A stretch of DNA of 49,258 bases, taken from Betaproteobacteria bacterium HGW-Betaproteobacteria-16 (GTDB lineage Bacteria; Pseudomonadota; Gammaproteobacteria; Burkholderiales; Burkholderiaceae_C). Under the pieces are notes generated by a model that had not been told where the DNA came from, did not search any database, and saw only the letters and a program-made list of their open reading frames with translations. Position numbers and translations under genes: made by a program. Every line of letters begins with the position of its first letter. The first letter of the stretch is position 1. The stretch covers positions 1 through 49,258 of the forward strand of contig PHCQ01000034.1 in the NCBI GenBank assembly GCA_002840835.1, read 5' to 3'. Below, piece after piece: positions 25,597-33,445 of the stretch.

Positions 25597-26538
25597 TCAG
25601 GAACGGATCAACCCTTCGATTGGCGCGCCGTCGGGAAGACTGCGTGCAATCTGCCGGCGGCAAAGACTCACGAATTCCTGCGCCGCGCGTGCTTGCGCCT
25701 GACGGGGATTGAAAGCCAGCAATGCCCGAAATGGCAGGTTGAACGCCAGCGGAACACAGCGCAGACCCAGCGCGACATACTCCCGCGCCACGAGAGGGTT
25801 GGTCACGGCCAGGCCGGCACCCGCGAGCACCAGCGCGCACTGTGTCGCGCTGTAAGGGGTTTCAATCACAAAGCGCGGATCGATGTCCGCCTGCGCGAAC
25901 ACCTGTTCCAGGCGCCGTTGCGCAGGGTCGAGGGCTGAGAGCCCCACCAGCGGCACCTCCCGCAGGTCCTCGATCGTCAGCGATGACTTGCGCGCCAGCG
26001 GATGGGTGGCGGGCACGATGCAAACAGCCGCCACCTGGTAGAAGGGCGATGAGATCAACCCGCTCGTATCGGCCTCATCACCCAGTAGGGCCAGGTCCAC
26101 CAAGCCCTGTATCAAGGCCTCTCGCAGCAGCTTGGAACTGTCAACCAGCAACTGACACCGTATACGCGGGTAATTGCGCTGGAACTCGGCCAACGCCCAG
26201 GGAATGACACCTGCAGCCAGTGCGTGCATCGAGCCGATGCGCAACACGGTTTCTTCGTGCGACTGAAGCGCCTCGATCTTGCGCTGGACCGCATCCAGGC
26301 CGTCATAGACCCGCTCCACGGCCTCCATCAACGCGTGCGCATCCGGTGTCGGCACCAACTTGCCTTTGGGACGTTCAAACAGCTTGAGCCCGGAGCGCCC
26401 CTCGAACTGCTGAAGTATCTGGGTCACGGCGGGTTGGCTCACATGCAGTGCGGCAGCAGCGCGGTTGGCCGTTCCGAGCCGCATCACCATTCGAAACACT
26501 TCCACCTGGCGCGCGCTGACGGCTTTGAGATCGTTCAT
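25597..26538 (-). CDS. LysR-family transcriptional regulator
   Basis: The 313-aa protein has the N-terminal winged helix VSARQVEVFRMVMRLGTANR, then AAAALHVSQPAVTQILQQFE (recognition helix) and LFERPKGKLVPT. A periplasmic-binding-like effector domain follows from about residue 90 to the end. I use the ATG at 26538; a GTG two codons upstream is possible. It is divergent from the threonine-synthase-like gene, with an 84-base gap that contains a 20-base palindrome suitable as its operator. It probably controls the PLP enzyme and binding-protein genes and responds to their substrate, which is unknown. Confidence 0.9.
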   Translation of the reverse strand: MNDLKAVSARQVEVFRMVMRLGTANRAAAALHVSQPAVTQILQQFEGRSGLKLFERPKGKLVPTPDAHALMEAVERVYDGLDAVQRKIEALQSHEETVLRIGSMHALAAGVIPWALAEFQRNYPRIRCQLLVDSSKLLREALIQGLVDLALLGDEADTSGLISSPFYQVAAVCIVPATHPLARKSSLTIEDLREVPLVGLSALDPAQRRLEQVFAQADIDPRFVIETPYSATQCALVLAGAGLAVTNPLVAREYVALGLRCVPLAFNLPFRALLAFNPRQAQARAAQEFVSLCRRQIARSLPDGAPIEGLIRS

Positions 26539-26552
26539 AAGCACCCCACCAA

Positions 26553-26572
26553 TTAAGTTTTGCTTATCTTAA
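26553..26572. promoter_or_regulatory. Candidate LysR operator
   Basis: TTAAG (26553-26557) and CTTAA (26568-26572) are inverted arms around ten AT-rich bases, in the 84-base space between the divergent lysR and PLP-enzyme genes. The shape and position match LysR T-N11-A type sites that overlap both promoters. Confidence 0.5.
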
Positions 26573-26622
26573 AGCGCGAAAGCCTGTGCGCGCGCTTGGA
26601 TGCTGCTGCCTACCATCGGCGC

Positions 26623-27819
26623 ATGAATCAAATTTCTTCCGTGGACGTTGAAGGCACCACACACACCTACTCCATTCGGCGTAATCCCGCGATGGTCGGC
26701 CTGCGTTGCATCAGCTGCAAGCGTGAATACCCGGTTCAGGATCTTAGCCAAGGCTGTCCGTCGTGTGCGGACCAGGGCACACCGTCCAGTCTGGAGGTCG
26801 TTTACAGCAAGTCGCCGACATCCCTCTTCGGGGCAAGCTCAGGTTATAGGTGGGGGGCCTGGCTGCCCTATACGCAAGGCGTGTCACTGGCGGAGGGCAA
26901 CACACCTTGCATCGACCTTTCGCGACTGGCCAGGCAACTGGGCGTCCGCCGGTTGACAGCCAAGCACGAAGGGATGAACCCGACCGGTTCGCACAAGGAC
27001 CGCATGTCCGCGCAGGGCATCAGCCGGGCACTGGATGTCGGGGCGCCGTCGATAGTGCTGGCATCCAGCGGCAACGCCGCGGTTTCGGCTGCAGCCTACT
27101 GTGCGGTCGCCGGCTTGCGCTGTGAGGTCGCGACCTATCGCGACATGCCCGAGCCCTATGTACGGGCCCTGCATCGCTTTGGGGCCAGGCGCGTCGTGTT
27201 CGAGCGCAGCATGGACCGGTGGGAACATGTTCGCCAGAAGGTCGAGCGTGAGGGCGCTTTCGCACTCACCAACTACAGCGTTCCCGCTGTTGGCAGCCCT
27301 GTCTTCGGCGTGGAGGGCTATCGTGCCGTGGCGCTGGAGTGCGTAACCGAGGGATATCTGCCCGATCACATCCTGGTTCCCACTTCCCGAGGTGACCTGC
27401 TTTGGGGCGTGTACAGCGGTCTGCGCGATCTGTTGTCCGCCGGTCTCATCCAGCACATGCCCAGGCTCTGGGCGGTTGAACCTTTTCCGCGTCTCAGCCT
27501 TGTCCTGGCGGGCGCGCGTCTCCAGTCGGAATTTGCGGGGCAAACGGTGCAGTTCTCGATCGCTGGCAGCACTGTCACGCTGCAGCAGAAGCTTGCCGTG
27601 GAGCACTCCGGTGGCGGTGCCGTTGCCGTCAATGACCTTGATGCGTCCAAAGGCCTGTCCGCGTTGGCGGACCACGGTCTGTGGGTCGAGTTGTGTGCCG
27701 GATCTTGTGTTGCTGCCCTCTCGACCCTTCGCAGGAAGGGTCAGGTATTGCCTTCAGACCATGCCTTGCTGCTGCTGACTGCCAAGGGTGATCGTGACAC
27801 TTTCGATTTCATCGGTTGA
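26623..27819 (+). CDS. Threonine synthase-like PLP-dependent enzyme
   Basis: The 398-aa protein has an N-terminal zinc-ribbon (LRCISCKREYP and GCPSCADQG, Cys 29, 32, 45 and 48). A fold-type II PLP domain follows, with EGMNPTGSHKDRMS (Schiff-base Lys125), VLASSGNAAVSAAAYCAVAG and VPTSRGDLLWGVYSGL. This is the layout of threonine synthase and its relatives. Its setting, with LysR and a Bug-type binding protein rather than hom/thrB, suggests a catabolic lyase or isomerase acting on an amino or hydroxy-amino acid. No ribosome site is visible before the ATG, so translation may be leaderless. Confidence 0.75.
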   Translation: MNQISSVDVEGTTHTYSIRRNPAMVGLRCISCKREYPVQDLSQGCPSCADQGTPSSLEVVYSKSPTSLFGASSGYRWGAWLPYTQGVSLAEGNTPCIDLSRLARQLGVRRLTAKHEGMNPTGSHKDRMSAQGISRALDVGAPSIVLASSGNAAVSAAAYCAVAGLRCEVATYRDMPEPYVRALHRFGARRVVFERSMDRWEHVRQKVEREGAFALTNYSVPAVGSPVFGVEGYRAVALECVTEGYLPDHILVPTSRGDLLWGVYSGLRDLLSAGLIQHMPRLWAVEPFPRLSLVLAGARLQSEFAGQTVQFSIAGSTVTLQQKLAVEHSGGGAVAVNDLDASKGLSALADHGLWVELCAGSCVAALSTLRRKGQVLPSDHALLLLTAKGDRDTFDFIG

Positions 27820-27852
27820 TTCTTTTTTCCTCACCTACCAAAAGGAGTTCTC

Positions 27853-28818
27853 ATGTCTGCTCAATCGTTCAAGAACCTGTTCCTGGCATGCGCATTGTTG
27901 GGTGCCAGCGCCCATGCCGCGTACCCTGACAAGCCCATCCGTCTCGTGGTCCCCTGGGCTGCCGGTGGCAGCACTGATGCTGTTGCCAGAGCGGTCGCGC
28001 AGCGCATGACAGAAACCATGGGTCAGAGTGTCGTCGTTGACAACCGCACAGGGGCATCCGGGCAGATCGGTACCGATGCGGTAGCCAAGTCCCAGCCGGA
28101 TGGCTACACGATTGGTATCGTCGAACTGCCACATGCGATAGCGCCGGCGGTATTCAGCAAACTGCCCTACGATTTTTTGCGCGATTTCGCGCCTGTCTCG
28201 ATGCTCGGCACCTCGCCGCTGATGCTGTTTGTCAGCGCATCGCACTACAAGACGGGGGACATCAAAGGTTTTCTCAAGAACGGTCGGATCAGCACTGCAC
28301 CACTGCCCATTGCGAACAGCGGCAATGGCTCCATCAGCCATCTCTCGGGCGAGTTGCTCGCAAATGCAACGGACCTCAAGATCAATGCCATTCCCTACCG
28401 GGGCTCCGCACCGGCCCTGACCGACGTGGCCTCAGGCCTGGTCGCCGGCCACTTCTCGACATTGGCCAGCGGGTCTTCGCTGCTGGGGGCAGGGAAGATC
28501 TCGGCACTGATGGTGACGGGTTCATCCCGCTTTGCCGGCCTGCCTGACGTTCCAACCGCTGCGGAAGCTGGAATCCCGGGCATGCAGTTCAACCAGTGGT
28601 GGGCTCTGGTCGCACCGGCGACGACACCCATCGAGATTGTTCAGCGACTCAACAAGGAGGTGGTTTCAGCGCTGACGTATCCCGCTACACGCGAGCGACT
28701 TACTTCGCTGGGCATTGAACTCAAGGGCTCCACTCCGGAAGCTTTGCGCGGTTTCATGCGCAGTGAGGTCGAGCACTGGGGAGACGTTGTGCGCAAGGCT
28801 GGGATCCGCCCGGAATAG
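27853..28818 (+). CDS. Bug-family (TctC-like) tripartite tricarboxylate transporter binding protein
   Basis: The 321-aa protein has a Sec signal peptide (about residues 1-22, cut near AHA-AYPDKPI). It has the Bug hallmark AYPDKPIRLVVPWAAGGSTD, then GTDAVAKSQPDGYTIGI and AGIPGMQFNQWWALVAPATT. AAAGGAG lies eight bases before the ATG. It binds a small carboxylate in the periplasm. The membrane parts TctA/TctB are absent here, as is usual for orphan Bug proteins in Burkholderiales. It lies 33 bases after the PLP enzyme, so both probably serve one substrate pathway under the LysR regulator. Confidence 0.92.
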   Translation: MSAQSFKNLFLACALLGASAHAAYPDKPIRLVVPWAAGGSTDAVARAVAQRMTETMGQSVVVDNRTGASGQIGTDAVAKSQPDGYTIGIVELPHAIAPAVFSKLPYDFLRDFAPVSMLGTSPLMLFVSASHYKTGDIKGFLKNGRISTAPLPIANSGNGSISHLSGELLANATDLKINAIPYRGSAPALTDVASGLVAGHFSTLASGSSLLGAGKISALMVTGSSRFAGLPDVPTAAEAGIPGMQFNQWWALVAPATTPIEIVQRLNKEVVSALTYPATRERLTSLGIELKGSTPEALRGFMRSEVEHWGDVVRKAGIRPE

Positions 28819-28911
28819 ACATCGGCCGGCTGATGAACGTTGGCAATCGGCTGGGCAGACCCGAGGTCACCGCCTGTTTAGATTGCCATCCGTTCCCACT
28901 CGGCCTTGATG

Positions 28912-28920
28912 ACCATTCGG
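28912..28920 (+). promoter_or_regulatory. Short motif ACCATTCGG upstream of kinase copy B
   Basis: These nine bases equal the first nine of the motif upstream of kinase copy A (24567-24579, minus strand). They lie 29 bases before the copy B start, close to where a promoter would be. It is short, so weak evidence alone. Confidence 0.25.
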
Positions 28921-28948
28921 AGCGTTCCACCTGACGAGTGGCTCGTGT

Positions 28949-30019
28949 ATGCCTTCCTATCCCAACGCCACCAGCCGACTGGCACCCCAGGGAGTCCAAG
29001 ACTCGCTGCGCCAGATCGCCGCATGGGCCTTGTTTTGGGCCTTTGCAGCCGGCATGCTCTTCATTGCCATGTCGGGCTCCGGAACGTACGGCAGGCTGCT
29101 CGTCTTCTGCGAGTGCGCGGGCATGACGATCACCGCCATCGCGATGCTGATGAGGCCTTCTCGATGGTTTTCAAGCGTCAGTCTTGCCGTTGCGTGGCTG
29201 TTTGCAGGCGTCATCGCTGTCCCGGTCGGCTGCGCCTTTGGCCACATGATCGCAGCCCTGATTCTGGGCGAGCCTTTTCACCTCTTGAGTCACGGGAACG
29301 ATCGGATGGTGCCGGTCGTTTTCACCATGTTGATCGGGAGATTCGAGGTGCACTGCTTCGCGATGCGAGTGCAGCTCACGAACGAGGCGACCACACGTTC
29401 CGAAGCCCAGAGACTGGCAGCTGATTCGAGACGTCGAATGCTGAGCGCGCAACTCGAACCGCACATGCTGTTCAACACGCTGGCGATTCTGCGGTCGCTG
29501 GTCCAGGAGGACTCACAGCGAGCCGAGGTCATGATTGATCAACTCATCACCTACCTGCGCAGTGCACTGACGGCATCCCGGACGGAGGACACCCAACTGA
29601 GCAACGAGTTTTCGCAACTGCGCGCCTACCTGGAAATCATGTCATTGCGAATGGGCCCCCGCCTGAGCTATCGGCTCCAACTGCCCCAAGATCTTGAGCA
29701 GGTGTCCGTGCCGCCGATGCTGCTGCAGCCCCTGGTCGAAAATGCCATCAAGCATGGGCTTGAGCCCCAGGTGGGAGCAGGGCGCATCGATGTCATTGCG
29801 CGTCGAACCGATGCGGGTGTCGAGATTTCCGTGACCGACACCGGCTGCGGGCTGCAGCCCCAAAGCGAGGCCAGTGAACCGGTGCATGCCTCAGGCGGCA
29901 GCTACGGTTTGCTGCATGTGCGCGAGCGTCTGCGCGCTGTCTACGGACCTCTGGCTGCGCTGACGCTGACTTCGCAGACACCTGCTGGCGTCTGCGCCAG
30001 AGTGAGCATCCCGCAATGA
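28949..30019 (+). CDS. LytS/AlgZ-type sensor histidine kinase, copy B
   Basis: The 356-aa protein is collinear with the kinase at 23378-24457. It has membrane segments at about residues 24-42, 49-68, 77-106 and 120-133, QLEPHMLFNTLAILRSLV (His172), PPMLLQPLVENAIKHGLEP and TDTGCGLQPQ, ending SYGLLHVRERLRAVYG. All catalytic boxes are intact, so it should be active. Its own regulator gene, overlapping the stop in ATGA, is broken. It may therefore signal to the intact LytTR regulator of the other copy. The N-terminal sensor part has diverged more than the kinase part, with extra cysteines in CECAG and GCAFG. Confidence 0.88.
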   Translation: MPSYPNATSRLAPQGVQDSLRQIAAWALFWAFAAGMLFIAMSGSGTYGRLLVFCECAGMTITAIAMLMRPSRWFSSVSLAVAWLFAGVIAVPVGCAFGHMIAALILGEPFHLLSHGNDRMVPVVFTMLIGRFEVHCFAMRVQLTNEATTRSEAQRLAADSRRRMLSAQLEPHMLFNTLAILRSLVQEDSQRAEVMIDQLITYLRSALTASRTEDTQLSNEFSQLRAYLEIMSLRMGPRLSYRLQLPQDLEQVSVPPMLLQPLVENAIKHGLEPQVGAGRIDVIARRTDAGVEISVTDTGCGLQPQSEASEPVHASGGSYGLLHVRERLRAVYGPLAALTLTSQTPAGVCARVSIPQ

Positions 30020-30384
30020 ACACCCCCAACGCCCCACCGCAGTGATCGCGAAGACGATCCGGTGCACGCCAGGACCTTGATGCGCTTGCTGGCGAGGTCT
30101 GGCCCGAACTCCGGGTGGTCGGAGTCGCCGAGGACAGCCTTGGCGCCATTGAGCCCGCACTTGAGCACGCGCCCGACGTCATGTTTCTCGACAGCAAGAT
30201 GCCGCGAAAGACCGGACTTCAAGTGGCGGAGGTGGTTGCCACCGAGAAGTATGTGAACGTGGTCACCACAGCGGGCGAGGTGTTGGTTCGCATGAGTCTT
30301 CGCGAGCTGGTGTCCAGAATCGACGCCACGGATTTCCAGCCAGTCCCTGCGCCATGCGCGAATTCTGGGCCGACTCCGACGTAG
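30016..30384 (+). pseudogene. Decayed LytTR response regulator
   Basis: The ATG overlaps the kinase stop. Homology to the regulator at 22504-23319 then runs through at least two frameshifts: around 30050 one base is missing in what was IAEDDPV, and another near 30088 before VWPELRVVGVAEDS. The remaining frame has DVMFLDSKMPRKTGLQVAEV, then jumps directly from EVVA to TEKYVNVVTTAGEVLVRMSL, so about 110 residues are deleted in frame. It ends early after IDATDF, without the last LytTR strands. The phosphorylation Asp survives but the protein cannot be functional as a regulator. Confidence 0.82.
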
Positions 30385-30461
30385 CGTCAAAACGCCACCA
30401 CGCTGCGCCCAACCCAGAGTTCCGATGGTCATGGAGTTCTTTCATCTGTGCGACGGTCGAC

Positions 30462-30602
30462 TCAGGCTCGGCGCCGCTCCAGTGCCTGGGCACGAACCTC
30501 GAACTCGTTGGCATCCACCGACTGCGCCAGGTAGCGTTCTTCGACACTGGGCCTGCTTTGGGAATATGTCCATCGCATCAACATGCGTATCAGATATTTC
30601 AT
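30462..30602 (-). CDS. DUF3563-like mini-protein
   Basis: The 46-aa protein starts MKYLIRMLMRWTY and ends with VEERYLAQSVDANEFEVRAQ followed by ALERRRA. The YLAQSxDxxEFExR pattern is typical of the small DUF3563 family of Burkholderiales. GGAG lies eight bases before the ATG. It is predicted to be a single amphipathic and acidic helix pair; its function is unknown. It lies 73 bases downstream of the metallothionein gene on the same strand, so the two may be co-transcribed. Confidence 0.6.
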   Translation of the reverse strand: MKYLIRMLMRWTYSQSRPSVEERYLAQSVDANEFEVRAQALERRRA

Positions 30603-30675
30603 AGAGATCTCCGGGTTTTCTATCAGCGGATGCCTCCGGAACAACGACGCGTCGCGGTGCCGGAGGTGACCCGAA

Positions 30676-30825
30676 TCAGGACTTCTTGCAGGCACACGCG
30701 CCACTGCATTTGCAATCGGCGCCACACGGGCACGTCTGTTGATTGACGGTCTCTTGGCAACCGCAAGTGCAAGCAGAGCCAGGACAGGCGGTGCAGCGGC
30801 AGAGGGCATTTTTCGCTTCATTCAT
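30676..30825 (-). CDS. Metallothionein-like 12-Cys protein, copy B
   Basis: The 49-aa protein starts MNEAKNALCRCTACPG with AAAGGA before the ATG. Twelve cysteines at 9, 11, 14, 19, 21, 23, 32, 34, 38, 40, 44 and 46 repeat exactly the spacing of copy A; the blocks CPG.ACTCGCQ and C.C.CACK also match. There is no signal peptide, so it is cytoplasmic metal storage or detoxification. It is flanked by the broken LytTR regulator and DUF3703 copy B, mirroring the neighbours of copy A in a different order and orientation. Confidence 0.82.
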   Translation of the reverse strand: MNEAKNALCRCTACPGSACTCGCQETVNQQTCPCGADCKCSGACACKKS

Positions 30826-30846
30826 GATCGGTTTCCTTTGGGTTGA

Positions 30847-30871
30847 TCGACGACGGGATGTCTTCGATGGA
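30847..30871 (-). promoter_or_regulatory. Conserved leader element of metallothionein copy B
   Basis: This 25-base block is 23/25 identical to 25402-25426 upstream of copy A, the two differences being in the middle. It is about 22 bases before the start codon. The translated minus-strand frame would read SIEDIPSS here and SIDGIPSS in copy A, so either an RNA/DNA signal or a short leader peptide has been conserved. Confidence 0.5.
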
Positions 30872-30951
30872 TGAACTATCGGCAATGCCGGAACACCTTG
30901 GTAGCCGCTTGAGACGGGCTGTTCTGCTGGATGCTGGGACGGTCACTGGCG

Positions 30952-30964
30952 TCGACCGAACGGT
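30952..30964 (-). promoter_or_regulatory. AlgR-like motif upstream of metallothionein copy B
   Basis: The sense strand reads ACCGTTCGGTCGA, identical over 13 bases to the motif upstream of DUF3703 copy A and similar to the Pseudomonas AlgR site CCGTTCGTC. It lies 127-139 bases before the metallothionein start, also within the divergent region upstream of DUF3703 copy B. Confidence 0.4.
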
Positions 30965-31223
30965 GGTGGCGCAACAGCACTGCTCTGAATCTGCCGGTGT
31001 AGTTGACGAGGCCCTCGCCTGAGCGGTTGTGGACGGCAACCTGTGCGTTGCCTTGCGGTATCCATGCCGTTCGCCCAAGTGCTTCGGCCATTCGATCTCT
31101 GTTCTGGACCGATGCCGGATCGAATCCGACGGTTCATCGCAACGCACTGTCACCTCTACGCCAAACCGTCGAAAGTTCAATCCAGCGAAGACATTCCGCC
31201 TTCGAAAGCTTCAAGGATTGATC

Positions 31224-31547
31224 GTGCTGAAAGCATATGAAAACGAAGTGTTCTTCGCCGTACTGGCTCTGCGATGCCGGAACTTTGATAGGTGCTTTCA
31301 CCATCTCGAGCGGGCGCATGTGCTGGCACAGCGACTGACCGCCAGACATACCCGGGTCCACCTGTTGATGCTGATCGCTGGGTGGCGCCGGCGCGACTTC
31401 CGTGAAGTTACCGGGCAAGTACCACGCTTGATCGCCTCGGTTCTGTTCTCAAGGCTGTGGGTTCCCCCAGGAAACACAGGACGCTCACGCGTTGGCGCTT
31501 TGACGAAGATGCCGTTCCCAGATGACCTGCGCCACCACTTTTCGTAG
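31224..31547 (+). CDS. DUF3703 family protein, copy B
   Basis: I choose the GTG at 31224, which has AAGGA at 31213-31217. The product is then 107 residues, exactly the length of copy A, and begins VLKAYENEVFFAV like MLKVYEDE. The shared blocks are CFHHLERAHVLAQRLTARHT, LLMLIAGWRRRDFREVTGQV and PRLIASVLFSRLWVPPGN. Function unknown. It is the first gene of a plus-strand run that continues with the FixH-like lipoprotein, MauG-type protein and DJ-1-type lipoprotein, and it is divergent from metallothionein copy B. Confidence 0.85.
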   Translation: MLKAYENEVFFAVLALRCRNFDRCFHHLERAHVLAQRLTARHTRVHLLMLIAGWRRRDFREVTGQVPRLIASVLFSRLWVPPGNTGRSRVGALTKMPFPDDLRHHFS

Positions 31548-31605
31548 GCCGGATGCCCACATGCGTCCACCCCCATTTCCACTCACCACCTCAGGAGATC
31601 GCACC

Positions 31606-32043
31606 GTGTACAGAGCCACCGTTTCAAGCATTTCGCTACTGGTCTTCACCGCAATTGCCGGTTGTGCAGCCCCACCGGAAGAACTGAACCTTCTGCTGAC
31701 GCGTCCCACGGTGGAGCGAAGGTTCGTCGTTGCGCTGCAACCTCCTACAAAGCCTGCGCCGATCAACCATATCCATGCCTGGCAGATCAAGGTGACCTCG
31801 CCCACGGGAGCGCCCGTCAGTCGCGCGCAGATTGTGGTTGATGGAGGCATGCCCCAGCACGGCCACGGGCTGCCCACGCGCCCCTTGGTCACCCCAATGT
31901 CCGTCGACGGGACCTATTTGCTGGAAGGCATGAAGTTCAGCATGACCGGCTGGTGGGAAATCAAGCTCGCCATCCAGGCACCGGAAGGTTCCGACACCGT
32001 CACGTTCAACACCATCGTCAGCACGCGTCCGATGGTGCCGTGA
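31606..32043 (+). CDS. FixH/YtkA-like lipoprotein
   Basis: The GTG at 31606 has AGGAG eight bases upstream, and the peptide MYRATVSSISLLVFTAIAGC is then a proper lipoprotein signal with lipobox AIAGC. An ATG at 31561 would place 15 extra residues before it. The mature part (145 aa in total) is a single beta-sandwich with HAWQIKVTSPTGAPVSRAQI, GGMPQHGHGLPTRP and GTYLLEGMKFSMTGWWEIKL. This resembles YtkA/FixH domains often found beside copper or haem-protein genes. His residues in MPQHGHG could bind copper. It precedes the MauG-type gene by 29 bases. Confidence 0.75.
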   Translation: MYRATVSSISLLVFTAIAGCAAPPEELNLLLTRPTVERRFVVALQPPTKPAPINHIHAWQIKVTSPTGAPVSRAQIVVDGGMPQHGHGLPTRPLVTPMSVDGTYLLEGMKFSMTGWWEIKLAIQAPEGSDTVTFNTIVSTRPMVP

Positions 32044-32072
32044 TGGCCAGCCGACACGAACAAGGGTGAACC

Positions 32073-33374
32073 ATGAACAAGTCAACTTCGATAGCGATCC
32101 GTCTCGGAACCATCCTGCTTGCTGCTATGCCGATCGCCAACGCATTCGCTGGCGGTCCCTCGGACCAGACCGTCGCACACCGGGACCGTTGGAACGCGGC
32201 CGACATCGGCATTCTGGCCTCGATGCATTTGGGTCAATTGCCACAGCAGCCACAAGACCCTTCCAACGCCGTCGAAGGCTCGCGCGCTGCATCGGAACTT
32301 GGCAAACGCCTGTTCAACGACGCGCGCCTGAGCAAAGATCAGACGGTGTCGTGCGCGACATGCCATGACGCCAGGAATCAGTTTCAGGATGGGCTTGCAG
32401 TGGCACGGGGTATTGGCGTCGGGTCCCGACGCGCCATGCCCATCGTCGGTAGTGGACACAGCCCTTGGTTGTTCTGGGACGGTCGCAAAGACAGCCTCTG
32501 GTCGCAGGCTCTGGGTCCGTTTGAGGACGCGGTGGAACATGGCGGCAATCGCGCCCGCTACGCCCATTTGATGCAAACCTTCTACCGGTCAGAGTACGAA
32601 GCGATCTTTGGGCCAATGCCCGATCTCAGCCAGTCAGCACGAAGCGCGAGCCCATTGGGAACACCTGCCGAGAAAGCTGCCTGGGCAGCGATGGACCCAA
32701 AGACCCAGGCCGGTGTCAACCGAATCTTCTCGAACATGGGCAAGGTGATCGCCGCATACGAAAAGAAGCTGACGCATGGAGAGTCGCGTTTCGATCGGTA
32801 TGTGCAAGGAACTGTCAGCGGTGATCCGAGTGCGCAGCAAATCCTGTCGCAGCAAGAAGTCAACGGCCTGCGGATCTTCATGGGCAAGGGGCAATGCGTG
32901 ACCTGCCACAACGGGCCGTTGTTCACCGATCACAGCTTTCACAACACGGGGGTTCCACCTCGCGACCTGAGAAACCCTGATCGTGGTCGGGCCGCCGCGA
33001 TCGCCAAGGTCCAGAAAGACGAATTCAACTGCCTCGGCCTGTTCAGCGATGCGAAGCCAGCGCAATGTCAGGAGCTGCGTTTCATTGTCACTGGCGACCA
33101 TGCGATGGAGGGCGCCTTCAGGACACCGAGCCTGCGCAATGTGGCATTGAGGCCCCCTTACATGCACGCCGGTCAGTTCAGCTCCATCGAGGAGGTCATC
33201 GCGCACTACGTGAAAGCACCGACTGCAGTCGTCGGGCACACAGAACTCGCCAACGCCGGAGCTGGCCATTCGGAGCGCAGACCCATTCGCCTGTCGGAGC
33301 AGGAGGTCAAGGAATTGGCGCAGTTCCTTGGCACTTTGTCCGGTGCGATCGTGGAAGTCCCATGGAAACAGTAG
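32073..33374 (+). CDS. Di-haem cytochrome c peroxidase / MauG family protein
   Basis: The 433-aa protein has a Sec signal peptide (about residues 1-27) and two c-haem motifs, CATCH (94-98) and CVTCH (275-279). The CCP/MauG blocks are LGKRLFNDARLSKDQTVSCA, FWDGRKDSLWSQALGPF, GEFRTPSLRN-like GAFRTPSLRNVALRPPYMHA and the C-terminal ELAQFLGTLSG. It is periplasmic and either reduces hydrogen peroxide or oxidises a partner protein or substrate. It lies between the FixH-like lipoprotein and the DJ-1-like lipoprotein in what looks like one operon. Confidence 0.92.
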   Translation: MNKSTSIAIRLGTILLAAMPIANAFAGGPSDQTVAHRDRWNAADIGILASMHLGQLPQQPQDPSNAVEGSRAASELGKRLFNDARLSKDQTVSCATCHDARNQFQDGLAVARGIGVGSRRAMPIVGSGHSPWLFWDGRKDSLWSQALGPFEDAVEHGGNRARYAHLMQTFYRSEYEAIFGPMPDLSQSARSASPLGTPAEKAAWAAMDPKTQAGVNRIFSNMGKVIAAYEKKLTHGESRFDRYVQGTVSGDPSAQQILSQQEVNGLRIFMGKGQCVTCHNGPLFTDHSFHNTGVPPRDLRNPDRGRAAAIAKVQKDEFNCLGLFSDAKPAQCQELRFIVTGDHAMEGAFRTPSLRNVALRPPYMHAGQFSSIEEVIAHYVKAPTAVVGHTELANAGAGHSERRPIRLSEQEVKELAQFLGTLSGAIVEVPWKQ

Positions 33375-33445
33375 GCCTCGCAATCGGCCGACTGGGATCG
33401 CTCCCGCGGTCGATCCAGCAACCCATTACTTGAAGCACCAAGACC

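Noticed and set aside
30462..30821. A longer 119-residue frame covering the metallothionein copy B region
   Set aside because: Only its last 46 residues have a ribosome site and family pattern; the upstream part overlaps the metallothionein gene in another frame and looks like noise.
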